DNA from: CAVTRI01 sp963737075 | GTDB lineage: Bacteria > Actinomycetota > Acidimicrobiia > Acidimicrobiales > Palsa-688 | Direction of reading: 5' to 3' | NCBI GenBank assembly: GCA_963737075.1 | Contig: CAVTRI010000002.1 | Span: 868,001-932,000, forward strand | Length of the DNA: 64,000 nt | In this document: positions 8,636-17,227 of the stretch, one piece after another | Layout: the number at the start of each line of letters is the position of its first letter | Numbering within the stretch: the first letter of the stretch is position 1 | Program-made: the position numbers and the translations under genes | The notes under the pieces: generated by a model | Told to the model about the DNA's origin: nothing | Database searches by the model: none | Seen by the model: only the letters and a program-made list of their open reading frames with translations

Positions 8636-10176
8636 GTGTTGGGCAGGGTTGATCCGCAGGGTTCTTTGTTGGAGACTCGCCTGATGCGGGGCCATCTGGT
8701 GACCAAGGGCTCTTTCTATGAGCGCCTGGCCGAGCATGGGCATGAGTTCCTCGCTGATGACTATTTTGCGCATTTGTATTCCGCTGGGATGGGCCGTCCG
8801 TCGATCCCGCCGTCGGTGATGATCCGGGCGATGCTGTGCGCCACCCATGACAAGACCTCCGATGCTGAGACCAGCCGACGCACCAGGGTGGATCTGGACT
8901 GGAAGGCGGCGATGGGGTGGAGGACGACTTCGGCGGTATCGCCCCTCGTACGTTCAGTCTGATGCGAGCCCGGATGATCGCCGCGGATGCCGATAGCGAG
9001 CTGTTCAAAGCCACTTTGGCCACAGCGGTGGCGAAGGGAGTGTTCAGGGGACCGTTGACGGCGATCATCGACGCTTCCCCGGTGATGGGGGCGGGGGCGG
9101 TGGCTGACACCTACGAGCTGATCCGAGGGTTCTTGGTCAAGATCCGCCGCGCCGGTGGGCTGGCTAACAAGAAGACTGCGGATCGGGTGGCGCCTTTGGC
9201 GGAGGGCAAAGCCGACATCGACTGGCACGATCCCGAGGCCCGCAAGGCACACTTGGCCGACCTGGTGGCCTTGGCCAGGGTGGTCCTGACCGAGGTCGCC
9301 GATGTCAGAGCCCCCGAGGTCAAAGAGCAGGCGGATTTGTTGGCCCAGGTGATCGACGCCGACCTCGAAGCCGACGAGGAGGGCAATCCGCAGATCCGCC
9401 AAGGGGTGGCCAAGGACCGTATCGTCAGCCACTCCGATCCGGCGATGCGCCATGGCCGCAAGAGCCCCAGCCGCCGCTTCGAGGGCCACAAAATGGACGT
9501 GCTCACCGACGAGGACTCCGAGCTGATCTTGGGCGTCGATGTCCGAGCCGGCAACGCCGGTGACGGCGCAGGCGCCGCGCCCCTTTTGGCACAGGCTCAG
9601 CACAACCCTGGTGTGGACATCGACCAGGTGCTGGGGGACAGGGCGTACTCCGACGGCGATGTCCGCCAAGCCGTCGAAGACCAAGGGGCGGACATGGTGG
9701 CCAAGGTCCCGCCGTTGACCAACGGCAGCTACTACGCCAAGACCGACTTCTACATCGACCTCCCGGCCGGTGAGGTCACCTGCCCGGCCGGCGAGGTCAC
9801 CACCGACGCCAGGCCAACCACAGACCACAAGGGACGCCCCGCCCTTCTGTTCGTGTTCGATGCCGCTGGCTGCGCCACCTGCCCGCTGCGTCCTGAGTGC
9901 ACCGCGGCGGCGGCACGGACCGTCACCGTCGGCGTACATCACGAGCGCATCGAGGCCGCCCAGACCACACCGAAGATCAAGGCGTTGCTGCGTCGACGGG
10001 CGAAAGTAGAGCGAAAGATCGACCACCTCCAAGATCTTGGGATGCGGAAGGCCCGCTACCGGGGCAGACGCAAAACCAAACTCCAAGCGCTTCTCGCTGC
10101 CACTGTCGCCAACATCCGACGCCTCGCCACCTTCGGCGCCCTCGACCACAGCCCAGAACTGGCCACCGCCGCCTGA
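8636..10176 (+). CDS. IS1182-family transposase, split by a -1 frame change
   Basis: The N-terminal part (GTG 8636 to about 8916) encodes the DUF772-like region (GSFYERLAEHGHEF, GRPSIPPSVMIRAM). The remainder, from 8917, encodes the DDE catalytic domain (AIIDASPVMGAGAVADTYEL, later VLGDRAYSDGD) and a Cys-rich segment typical of the family (CATCPLRPEC). Intact relatives read from LDWKAA(L/M)G straight into VxDDF. Here that join needs a -1 shift at the run of four Gs (8914-8917). Either one G was lost from a run of five (a mutation or an assembly error), or translation slips back one base there. As written, neither half alone would transpose. Confidence 0.8.
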
Positions 10177-10344
10177 GCCGGCCACTCCGCCGCTCACAAA
10201 CCCGGCACATGCGCCGTCCTATAACTACTGGGGCCCAAAAAGTGGCACCACCGGCCCACCCAATCCCCGCTGAGCTATCCACCCGGCCCGCCGCCCCCGG
10301 TCCTCAAATCGGCCCTTTCTGCCGACTCACCTAGGGCGGCTTAA

Positions 10345-10565
10345 CAACCATGTCTTCCCAAAGAGCAGATCGACGAAGACGAAATCCTCGCCCTGTTCGG
10401 CGGGTGGAAGCCGCTTGCGCCTACGCAGGTGGCCGACGAGCTCGCCGCTTCCCCCGCCCATGGTGGGTACTCGGCGGCTGGGCCATCGGGGCTGCCACCG
10501 GCTATCAGCGCGAGCATGAGGACACCGATAGCTCGATCGTCTCGACCGACGTCGGCCGACGGTTC
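10345..10565 (+). pseudogene. Remnant of an aminoglycoside-adenylyltransferase-like nucleotidyltransferase
   Basis: Two overlapping frames together give the N-terminus of a nucleotidyltransferase. First comes EDEILALFGGWKPL with APTQVADEL; then, after a frameshift near 10450, PWWVLGGWAIGAATG followed by REHEDTDSSIV, which matches the fold's WxxxGGWAxD and HxDxD metal-binding region. The reading ends at about 10565. Before the IS inserted, this relic lay directly behind the APH-like gene, so two antibiotic-modification-type genes were once adjacent. One catalytic acidic residue is now Ser. Confidence 0.5.
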
Positions 10566-10629
10566 GCGCCCCGAGCGGGCCTTCACCATCACCGTCAGCC
10601 GGTGACCGTCCTGCCGCCGCACCCGGCGG

Positions 10630-11388
10630 TCATCCGTTAGTCGCGGTGGCAAGGAAGCGGGCGACGATGGGGTAGACCTCGCGGCTATATACGAGCCCGC
10701 TGTGCGTGCCACCCACCTCGACATTCGTTCCCTCCGACACCCGACACACGCTGGGAGCCACAATGCGATCGTCGCGACTGAGCACCGACAGAACGCACGT
10801 GTGGGCGCTGAGGTCGCGGCGAAGATCGTCGGTGTAGGGGCAGCCGCAGTCGGGGACGTTGCAGTCGGGGTCGATCAACTGCAGCGACCGCCGGCCGGCC
10901 GTCGCCACAGGGTTGGCGGCGATATCAGAGGTGAGCGCGGTGGTGTAGTTGATGCCTGCTCGGATCATGGCCACCACGGGGGGCGCCGGCGATCCGAGCA
11001 GGATCAGGTGCGAGGCGCGGTCCTGGAGGCGGCTGGCGAGTGCCCATGCGAGCAGGCCGCCCCGGCTGTGTCCGATGAGCGCGACCGGGCCCCGCCGGCG
11101 GCGGGCGGCGCGTTCGAGCACCACCTCCACTTCGCCCCGGAGGCGGTCGGGGCACCCGGCGTTGAAGGCGAGCCGCGAGGCGACTGGCCAGTACCCGAGC
11201 CGCCGCAACCACAGGTGCATCGGCCGCAGGTAGAGGTCATTGCCGAACAGACCGGGGATGACGAGCACCACGCGGCCGTCGCCGCGCGGCAGCCCGATGC
11301 CATGGAAAACGGGATCGCGCTGGAGCACGGCCAACTCGCGTAGGGCGCGGGACTCGCGCCGCAGGATGTCGGCTTCCGAGGACGACAC
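10630..11388 (-). CDS. Alpha/beta hydrolase, relative of the one at 4926-5870
   Basis: A 252-residue protein. The oxyanion-side strand VVLVIPGLFGND (about 40-51) is followed by the nucleophile elbow GHSRGG with Ser108. Asp206/207 (LSRDD) and His229 (GGTHSGL) complete a triad. Two cysteine features stand out: CNVPDCGC at 176-183, and Cys215, which aligns with Cys222 of the relative. The fold resembles triacylglycerol lipases and PGAP1-like acyl hydrolases. No signal peptide is seen, so it is probably cytoplasmic. No partner gene is adjacent. Substrate unknown. Confidence 0.75.
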   Translation of the reverse strand: MSSSEADILRRESRALRELAVLQRDPVFHGIGLPRGDGRVVLVIPGLFGNDLYLRPMHLWLRRLGYWPVASRLAFNAGCPDRLRGEVEVVLERAARRRRGPVALIGHSRGGLLAWALASRLQDRASHLILLGSPAPPVVAMIRAGINYTTALTSDIAANPVATAGRRSLQLIDPDCNVPDCGCPYTDDLRRDLSAHTCVLSVLSRDDRIVAPSVCRVSEGTNVEVGGTHSGLVYSREVYPIVARFLATATNG

Positions 11389-12125
11389 GCCGCCTGCCCC
11401 CTTTCTCGGTGCGAGTCTCTGAACGTTCCGCCGGTGGGCGCCAGGGTCCGTGCGGTCTCCGTGCGAACACTGCAGCCATCGGCTGAGAACGTCGCGCTCA
11501 CCATACCGCGCCTGACAACCTTTACGTCCGCGTACCGGGGAAGTCCCGGCCGCTGGGCTCCTCGTGCCAGTGAACTGGATCGTTGTCCCTCAGGCACTCG
11601 AAACGTGGTTCTGGGCCCCTCCTGGCTTGGATTCGTGGATGTCACCTACTTCCGCCCGCTGAAGGTGCCGCCGGGGAGCCTGTGGATCGTGACAACCCTG
11701 AGCTGCAAGAGCTGCCCTGGGCCGGCGGCAAAGTTGAGTGGTCGGAGGCCGGGTCGGTCGGCCGGGCGGTCTCGCCTGTGGGCTCCAACAGAGTGCTCTG
11801 GTGGTGGCTGCCGGCAACATGACCGACTACCGGGCGATGCCTGCTGAACTTGGCGTGATCACGAACCCTGGTTCCGGGGCCAAGGATTCGCCCGACGACT
11901 TGTCGCACATGACGGAGCATTATGTCCGTTAGTCGCCGCCGCGCTCGTACTCTGCGCGCGGTTATGTCCGTCTGCCGGATTACGGAACCCGCACTATGTC
12001 TGGGCTCTGATTGGCACTTTTCCGGGATAACTCGGGTCGCCGGAAGCCCCGTAAAACGGGACAAATGCCAGGAGATGAACCCCTCGGTGATCTGATCAGC
12101 CAGGAGAGTTGAACTTTCCGCCGGC
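11389..12125. other. No confident gene
   Basis: About 740 bases with short open frames only. None shows a recognisable family or a convincing ribosome site. A plus-strand frame near 11660-11820 reads slightly protein-like (ELPWAGGKVEWSE) but matches nothing I know. Confidence 0.5.
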
Positions 12126-12554
12126 TCACCCCATCGTGATCAGTTCGAGTTGGATGTTGTCGGGGTCCCGGAACACCAAGGTGGAGAAAGCGATGGGTTC
12201 CTTGATGTTGCGGATGCCGCTGTGCTCTACGCCGATGGAGGTGAGATGCTCGGCCCACCTTTCCATTTCTGACCGATCCGTCACATTGAATCCGATGTGG
12301 TCGAGTCCTGTACGACACTCATCGAATGGCTCCCCCTGATTACCGGTGTTCGTGTGCAGTCCGATGGTCAACCCGCTGCGAGGGTCGATCAGGAGTACGG
12401 CGTAGCCGGTCTCTTCCCGCTCGTGGTGGGGAAATGTTACGGGAGCCCGGTTGAGGCCAAACACCTGCTGGTACCAATCGGCGCTGGCTTCCACATCGCG
12501 AACAGTGGGAGAGAAATGATGGATGCCTGTGATGGCAGGCTGGCTATCTGTCAC
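12126..12554 (-). CDS. VOC-fold (glyoxalase) protein
   Basis: About 142 residues. It opens with ITGIHHFSPTVRDVEASADWYQQVFG, where HH contributes the first metal ligand, and ends with VFRDPDNIQLELI, carrying the C-terminal glutamate ligand. TGLDHIGFNV supplies the second-module histidine. GTG 12554 is chosen because AAGGGG lies five bases upstream; the open frame extends to 12635 without a better signal. It is a likely metal-dependent dioxygenase or lyase, with substrate unknown and no operon partners. Confidence 0.8.
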   Translation of the reverse strand: MTDSQPAITGIHHFSPTVRDVEASADWYQQVFGLNRAPVTFPHHEREETGYAVLLIDPRSGLTIGLHTNTGNQGEPFDECRTGLDHIGFNVTDRSEMERWAEHLTSIGVEHSGIRNIKEPIAFSTLVFRDPDNIQLELITMG

Positions 12555-13103
12555 GTAGACCCCTTCTTTCGATTCGTGCGGTCGGATGGCCGCTGTCGTC
12601 GCGGTGCCGTGGAGGGCGACACTACTGCTAGTCATGTGGTCACGGCTCGACCCCCGGTCCGAAATCCCAGCCCCTGTCCAGAGAAGACAGTTCTGACATC
12701 GCTCGCCATCCCGCCACCCGCGATGTCCCGTACGCCGGGCAAATAGGCACGCCCCCAGGTGCCCTTACGCGCCCCGAGTCTTGCCGGCAAAGCGAGATTC
12801 CGGGCCGCCGGTCAGATAAGTGGCACGTTCCGGAGCGGGACCGCGAGCGCCGACTCGTCGATAGGGCGCGGCAGGAGCTTGCTCGGGTCGGTGTTATGGT
12901 GCCCGGTGCCTAGCGTCTTACGCGGTCGAGAACATCCTTCGATTCGCCTCCAGCTGAAACACCTGGCTTCTCTGCGCTGTACCTACACTGGATGAAGGCA
13001 GCTTTAGCTGTCGCCTGAGGTTGGGCGGCTGTCCAGGGACCGATCGCGGAGGTCGAGCGGTTGGGGTCCCCGGTCAGGTCGGTCATGGAGAGCGAGGTCC
13101 AGC
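12555..13103. other. No confident gene
   Basis: Intergenic stretch between the divergent glyoxalase-fold and flavodoxin-like genes. I see no family, RNA gene or clear promoter beyond the immediate upstream region of each gene. Confidence 0.5.
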
Positions 13104-13631
13104 ATGAAGATCGAGTACTTCCACGCCTCGAAGTTCGGAAATGGCACCACGGTGGCGGAGGAGTTCAAGAAGCAGATGGCCGCGAAGGATGTCGACGTTG
13201 AGATCCACCACATCCGGGAGGTGCGGCCATCAGAGGTAGCGGCAGCTGACCTCTATCTGTTCAGTTCACCTGGACGATTCGGCAAGCCGATTCGGACGAT
13301 GCGCCGGTTCCTGCAGGCGCTGAGCCTGCCCGCCGGAACCCGGTACGCGCTCCTCACGACCGAGGCGGCTCCGAAGGTGAATAAGAAGACCGGTCGAATG
13401 CCGACCGAGGACGAGTTGATCCAGAGGGGTCAACGCGTCAGGCCGGTCATGAACGAGATCCTTGAGAGCAAGGGGCTCGTCGAAGTCGCCGAGGAGAAGC
13501 TCTACGTGACCAAGCTCAAGGGACCGTTGGAGGACGGGTGGCGGGACAAGGTCGAGGCCTTTGCCGCCCGCTTGCGTGGCGGCCCGGACTCTCGCGATTC
13601 GGCAGACGCGTCGCCTTCTGATGCCTCCTGA
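13104..13631 (+). CDS. Flavodoxin-like protein
   Basis: A 175-residue protein. It begins MKIEYFHASKFGNGTTVAEEF, a flavodoxin-type FMN phosphate loop (here SKFGNGTT in place of the classical TxTGxT), followed by a strand ADLYLFSSPGRFGKP that corresponds to the flavin-contacting 60s loop. Family members carry FMN and act as electron carriers or small quinone reductases. The C-terminal 20 residues are Ser/Asp-rich and probably disordered. A GAGCGAGG sequence precedes the ATG. It appears monocistronic. Confidence 0.7.
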   Translation: MKIEYFHASKFGNGTTVAEEFKKQMAAKDVDVEIHHIREVRPSEVAAADLYLFSSPGRFGKPIRTMRRFLQALSLPAGTRYALLTTEAAPKVNKKTGRMPTEDELIQRGQRVRPVMNEILESKGLVEVAEEKLYVTKLKGPLEDGWRDKVEAFAARLRGGPDSRDSADASPSDAS

Positions 13632-14116
13632 CGCGCCGTCGAGTACCGTCGCCAGGAGCATCAAGAGCGGGATTGCGGGCTGGTTTGACTCACTGGCGCT
13701 CCCGGGCGCTCCTTAACCGTCTGCTCGGTCGCCCGGAGTTCCTCGGCCTTATGGTGTAAATGATGCCAAGTGCACGGGACCGAAGTCATCTGATAAAAGA
13801 CCTGCACGGTTGATCGACCCCCGAGTCGACGGGTGCCGCGCTGTGACGCAGTGCTGCATATCGACGCTCTCGGCTGCGAGACGACCTGGGGAATTCGGGG
13901 GCGATTGAGGGGCCGGGCGTGCTACTCGGCGGTCTTGAGCAGCAGGTAGACCTCTCGGGCGAGGCATCGCTTGAGCATTCCCTCGAGCGAGGCGTCAGAT
14001 CGAAGCCCGACCCCCTGATGGCCTCCGCCGCAGCTGCTCTTCCGGTCAGCGGCAGTGTCGGATTCGTCCGTCCGACCGACGCGTAGCCAGGCCAGACCGC
14101 GGAACCGCGGAGCCTG
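13632..14116. other. Gene-poor stretch
   Basis: About 480 bases between the flavodoxin-like gene and the tetR-type gene. Apart from a short transposase-like relic (listed separately) nothing is recognisable. Confidence 0.5.
13922..14010 (-). pseudogene. Possible C-terminal relic of an IS110-type transposase
   Basis: About 30 residues ending LEGMLKRCLAREVYLLLKTAE-stop resemble the closing helix of IS110/IS116-type transposases (LKRxLAxxVxxLL). No other part of such an element is visible, so the call rests on one helix. Confidence 0.3.
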
Positions 14117-14722
14117 TCAATTCCTTCGTTTCGCGGGTGCTAGCCCGTCGAGCACAGAATCGACGGCCAGTTTCCAACGCCTATCCATGGAGGCCTTGGA
14201 GCTGCCCAGCCACCCGGCCGTCTCTTGCAGCGCCAGGCCCTGAGCGACGGCCACCAGCACGTGGGCGATGTCCGTTGCGTTGCCCTCGAGGATTTCGGCA
14301 TCCACGCAACGGCGCACCCGTGAGACGATGAACTCGCGCGTGCCGCTACCGGCCCGCCGCTCCACCGGGCCGGGGTCGAAGTCCGCGAAAGGTCGGGAGA
14401 ACATGAGCTGGGCCAATACCGGGTTGTCATACGAGAACGTGCGAAGGAGGCGCATAACGGCGGCCAGATCAGAGCGCGGATCGTCATAGACGGGTAGTTG
14501 GCCGAGCTGGGCTCCAAGGAGCCGGAAACCTTCAAAGAAGATCTCGCGGACGAGTCCCACCTTGTCGCCGAACAGCTCATACACCGCCGGAGTCGACGTC
14601 GCTGCCCCTTGAGCGACCTTGCGCGTCGTGAAGCCGGCCACCCCGTCACTGATGAGTGTCTCCACGGCCACCCGCAGCACCCGCTCGCGCAGCTCCGGGG
14701 TCCGCTGCTTAGCCCTAGGCAA
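14117..14722 (-). CDS. TetR-family transcriptional regulator
   Basis: A 201-residue repressor-type protein. The N-terminal helix-turn-helix runs through VLRVAVETLISDGVAGFTTRKVAQGAATSTPAVYELFGDK (about 15-54), the standard TetR DNA-binding domain. The C-terminal ligand/dimer domain shows a LMFSRPFADFDPG segment and resembles the WHG-type subgroup. A crotonase-family gene lies upstream on the same strand (its stop at 14807), so the two could be co-transcribed. The ligand is unknown. Confidence 0.85.
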   Translation of the reverse strand: MPRAKQRTPELRERVLRVAVETLISDGVAGFTTRKVAQGAATSTPAVYELFGDKVGLVREIFFEGFRLLGAQLGQLPVYDDPRSDLAAVMRLLRTFSYDNPVLAQLMFSRPFADFDPGPVERRAGSGTREFIVSRVRRCVDAEILEGNATDIAHVLVAVAQGLALQETAGWLGSSKASMDRRWKLAVDSVLDGLAPAKRRN

Positions 14723-14806
14723 CGGTCATGAACGCGTGGGGCCGGTTCGGTAGCAAACGCACTATGCATCATGTTAGTGGAACATTGTCCCGGATCGGTG
14801 TGGTCG

Positions 14807-15529
14807 TCAGGCCGGCGGGGCCGCAACGCGTTGTTCAGCCTCGACGAGGGCCGCCGCGTCCGCCTCGATCGCCTCCGCGAGCGCCGCAAGAGCGACCTGT
14901 CGGGCCCGCAACTTGGTTGCCTGGTGGGCGCCCGGGTCCAGCTGGGTCATCCCCGCTGCGATACCGTCCACGATCTCCCCCACCTCGCTGGGATGCACCA
15001 GTCGGTCAAAGAACCCCGCTTCGCGGGCGCCTTGAGGGGCAAACGTCTCGGCCAGGAGGGTAGCGCGGTTGAAATGCGCGGGATTGAGCCGTTGACGGCA
15101 TATCTCCACGGCCGCTCGGGGCATCGTCAGCCCAATAGCGACCTCGTTGGCCGAGATCTTGTACGGCCCCTCCGCTCCGACACGGTAGTCCCCGGACAGC
15201 AGCAAGAACACCCCCATGGCGATGGCGTGCCCAGTGCAGCCGATCGCGACCGGCTTCGGGAACGACAGGACGCGGTAAGCCAAGTCGAAACCGGCCCGAA
15301 GCATTCTGAACGAATCGGGTCCTTCGCTTCTCAGCACCCCGAGGTCAAAGCCGGCGGAGAAGACGCCTTCCCGGCCGGTGAGCACGACCACTGCGTCGTC
15401 GTCGAGGGCCTGGTCGAGCGCCCGGTTGATCTCCGTGAGCATGTCGATGGACAGCACGTTGACCTTGCCGTCGTCCATCTTGATGGTCGCGACCTTGTCT
15501 TTCAGTCGGTAGTGGACCAGCGCAGCCAC
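14807..15529 (-). CDS. Enoyl-CoA hydratase/isomerase (crotonase) family protein
   Basis: About 240 residues with the crotonase fold. The CoA-binding segment is GREGVFSAGFDLGVL and the second oxyanion-hole region is GCTGHAIAMGVFLLLSGDYRVG. The glutamates that catalyse hydration in classic enoyl-CoA hydratase are not obvious at the usual places, so it may be an isomerase or another crotonase reaction. GTG 15529 is chosen because GGAGGAG lies five bases upstream; longer open-frame starts run into the truncated CadI-like gene. Its promoter-proximal sequence seems to have replaced the 3' half of that gene. Confidence 0.8.
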   Translation of the reverse strand: MAALVHYRLKDKVATIKMDDGKVNVLSIDMLTEINRALDQALDDDAVVVLTGREGVFSAGFDLGVLRSEGPDSFRMLRAGFDLAYRVLSFPKPVAIGCTGHAIAMGVFLLLSGDYRVGAEGPYKISANEVAIGLTMPRAAVEICRQRLNPAHFNRATLLAETFAPQGAREAGFFDRLVHPSEVGEIVDGIAAGMTQLDPGAHQATKLRARQVALAALAEAIEADAAALVEAEQRVAAPPA

Positions 15530-15611
15530 GGTGGCTCCTCCAGTAGTTGAGACGTTGTTCCGAATGGATGTTACGATAAGGTCGATGTCGATGCAACTGG
15601 GTCCTTTGACC

Positions 15612-15827
15612 GTCGTCGGTCGATCCGACCTCGACACCAAGGTGATTTATCGTCCCACCCGGACCGTTGCCCGGTGCGTTGAGCACCAGTTTGAGGGACG
15701 GATCATCCACCGCGAAGTTGGCGTAACCGGGGCGCAGCTTGGCTGGCTCCGCCCCCAATAAACGGGAATAGAACGCCACCGCCGCCTCGAGGTCGGTCAC
15801 GTTGATCGACAATTGCATCCTCGACAT
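15612..15827 (-). pseudogene. CadI/ArsI-type glyoxalase-fold gene, 3' half lost
   Basis: From ATG 15827 (with GGGAGGTGG just upstream) the product begins MSRMQLSINVTDLEAAVAFYS, then LGAEPAKLRPGYANFAV and INHLGVEV. This is the diagnostic first half of the cadmium-induced CadI / C-As lyase ArsI family. Homology stops after about 72 residues and the frame then runs into unrelated sequence over the crotonase gene. The missing half holds the family's vicinal cysteine pair and the last metal ligand, so the product cannot work. It lies 45 bases behind a metal-sensor gene on the same strand, as in intact metalloid operons. Confidence 0.7.
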
Positions 15828-15872
15828 CGGTCCACCTCCCACGGGTCTTCAAGCACAGCGGAGGGCTCTCGG

Positions 15873-16175
15873 TCAATCGCAGCAACCGGGCAGGTCAAGG
15901 CCGGCCAGGATGCACAGGCCTTCGGCCAGGCGGGCGTCCGCCAGTTCGTAGCGAACCCGGCGGCCCTCCGCGGTCGCGGTGACCAGTCCGCACTCGCGCA
16001 GGCACCTCAGGTGGTTCGACAGGTTGGCCCGGGTCGTCCCGAACTCCTCGGCCATCTCGGCCGGGTACCCAGCGCCACCGATCAGCTGCACCAGCACCCG
16101 GCGGCGGGTCGGATCGGCAAGAGCGGTCCCCACCCGACCCAGCGTGCCCAGATCCACCCTGCCCAATACATCCAT
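15873..16175 (-). CDS. ArsR/SmtB-family metal sensor, CmtR-like
   Basis: A 100-residue winged-helix repressor. It closely follows mycobacterial CmtR (Cd/Pb sensor): GTALADPTRRRVLVQL, YPAEMAEEFG, then SNHLRCLRECGLV with Cys58 and Cys62 in the recognition helix, where CmtR has metal ligands Cys57 and Cys61. CmtR's third ligand is a C-terminal cysteine; this protein has Cys98-Cys99 at its extreme end and Cys88. Metal binding would release DNA. The next gene on the strand is a truncated CadI-like gene. A palindrome over its own -10 region suggests autoregulation. Cd(II)/Pb(II) is the likely inducer, by homology only. Confidence 0.85.
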   Translation of the reverse strand: MDVLGRVDLGTLGRVGTALADPTRRRVLVQLIGGAGYPAEMAEEFGTTRANLSNHLRCLRECGLVTATAEGRRVRYELADARLAEGLCILAGLDLPGCCD

Positions 16176-16177
16176 GG

Positions 16178-16190
16178 CTGTACTATACAG
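16178..16190 (-). promoter_or_regulatory. Palindromic operator overlapping the -10 box of the metal sensor gene
   Basis: CTGTA-CTA-TACAG is a perfect inverted repeat. Read toward the sensor gene it contains TATAGT, a good -10 hexamer, with the ATG (16175) 7 bases beyond. Transcription would start at or next to the A of the ATG, giving a leaderless message that a bound repressor would block. Confidence 0.55.
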
Positions 16191-16233
16191 CGATGTCTGA
16201 ACTCTGGCCAGGTTCGCCGAGTACGGTGAGCCG

Positions 16234-16542
16234 ATGCTGAGCGGGCCATGGCTCTACCTCGTCGCCATTGCCGCCGCATTTGCGATCGCCACCCTCGCCC
16301 GCATGTCAGGGGCCATGCTGCTCCTGCCATTCGTGGTCAGCGTGCTCGGCACGCATCCTCATCACCGCAGGACGCTCACCCACCGACGTCGCTCCCGCCA
16401 CACACCCCTCGTCGCCATGGTCTCCGCCCTGGCGCTCGTACTCGGACTCAACTGGCATCACCGGGTCCTCAATCGCCGGCACGGAACACTCCTGCTGCTC
16501 TGCTACCCAGCGTTCGTCGTGGCCGTTGTCCTCACCACCTGA
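16234..16542 (+). pseudogene. Small hydrophobic ORF, possibly a fused remnant of two transporter genes
   Basis: A 102-residue frame. Its first 40 residues (FAIATLARMSGAMLLLPFVVSVLG) resemble the first helix of TauE/SafE-type permeases. Its last 45 (VLNRRHGTLLLLCYPAFVVAVV) resemble the final helix of CaCA-type cation exchangers. The middle is Arg/His-rich and unlike either. Intact permeases are 240 or more residues. I think it is a chimeric relic, but a genuine small membrane protein divergent from the metal sensor cannot be excluded. Confidence 0.35.
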
Positions 16543-16719
16543 CCGAAACACTCAAGCGCGAGCCCCGCCATTCAGCCCTTCAGACCTGGCACGCGGCCCG
16601 CAAATTCTCCGGCCCTCAACCACCGACGGCCCTTTGCCGAACGTCACCCACACATGTAGGCCCTCTATCTCCTGGGGCGGGACGGGAAGGCCACCAGTTT
16701 CGGGGGCTAACCCCTCGGG

Positions 16720-17226
16720 CTAACCCACCGATTGCGTCAAGTGCGGGTGTTCCGTGTCGTCCTCGAAGATTGATCCGGTGGCGGCGGTGCCGAAGGCTAT
16801 GGTGATGAACAGCAGCGCCGTGATGACGTGGACGGCTGTGCAATAGACACAGATGGCGTCGAGGCGGAACAGCTCGACGTACACCAGCCACACGACCATG
16901 CCAACGCCTGACAGGGCCGCGAGCACCCGGATCGCGCGTAATCCCCGATGCTGGGACCGCCACGCCCAGGGGCTGCACAGCCCGCCCATGACCATGAAGT
17001 AGGCGACACCCAGGTCGGAGACGGGGAGGCCGAAAATCCGGGAGTAGCTGCTGGTCGTGACCTTGGCGCAGTTGACCAGGCCCTGGTCGGAGCAGGCCAG
17101 CACTGTTGGGCTCGTGTAGTGCGCGTAGGTCAGGTACGCGGCGACGGCGAGACCGGCCATGCAGAGGACGCCAGAGACCAGCGCGGGCCAGCGGACGGGG
17201 CGCTCGGTCGTCTGCACGGCCTCCAT
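16720..17226 (-). CDS. Vitamin K epoxide reductase (VKOR) family quinone-linked thiol oxidase
   Basis: A 168-residue polytopic membrane protein with four or five helices. The loop cysteine pair is Cys45/Cys53 (ACSDQGLVNCAKV) and the active-site CxxC is CVYC at 126-129, the layout of bacterial VKOR. These enzymes pass electrons from a periplasmic thiol-oxidase partner to quinone, doing the job of DsbB in many actinobacteria. It is the last gene of a six-gene minus-strand run, one base after a DUF929 thioredoxin-fold gene that is the natural candidate partner. TAG ends the gene. Confidence 0.9.
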   Translation of the reverse strand: MEAVQTTERPVRWPALVSGVLCMAGLAVAAYLTYAHYTSPTVLACSDQGLVNCAKVTTSSYSRIFGLPVSDLGVAYFMVMGGLCSPWAWRSQHRGLRAIRVLAALSGVGMVVWLVYVELFRLDAICVYCTAVHVITALLFITIAFGTAATGSIFEDDTEHPHLTQSVG

Positions 17227-17227
17227 C

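Larger units (their letters stand above)
8561..10330 (+). mobile_element. IS1182-type insertion sequence with CTAG target duplication
   Basis: A 1,770-bp element. The ends are imperfect inverted repeats: left GTGAGCCGGCATAAAG, right (reverse complement) GTGAGTCGGCAGAAAG. CTAG is present on both flanks at 8557-8560 and 10331-10334, consistent with a 4-bp duplication. It sits exactly at the stop codon of the APH-like gene and before a nucleotidyltransferase relic. It carries one transposase in two frames. Confidence 0.85.
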
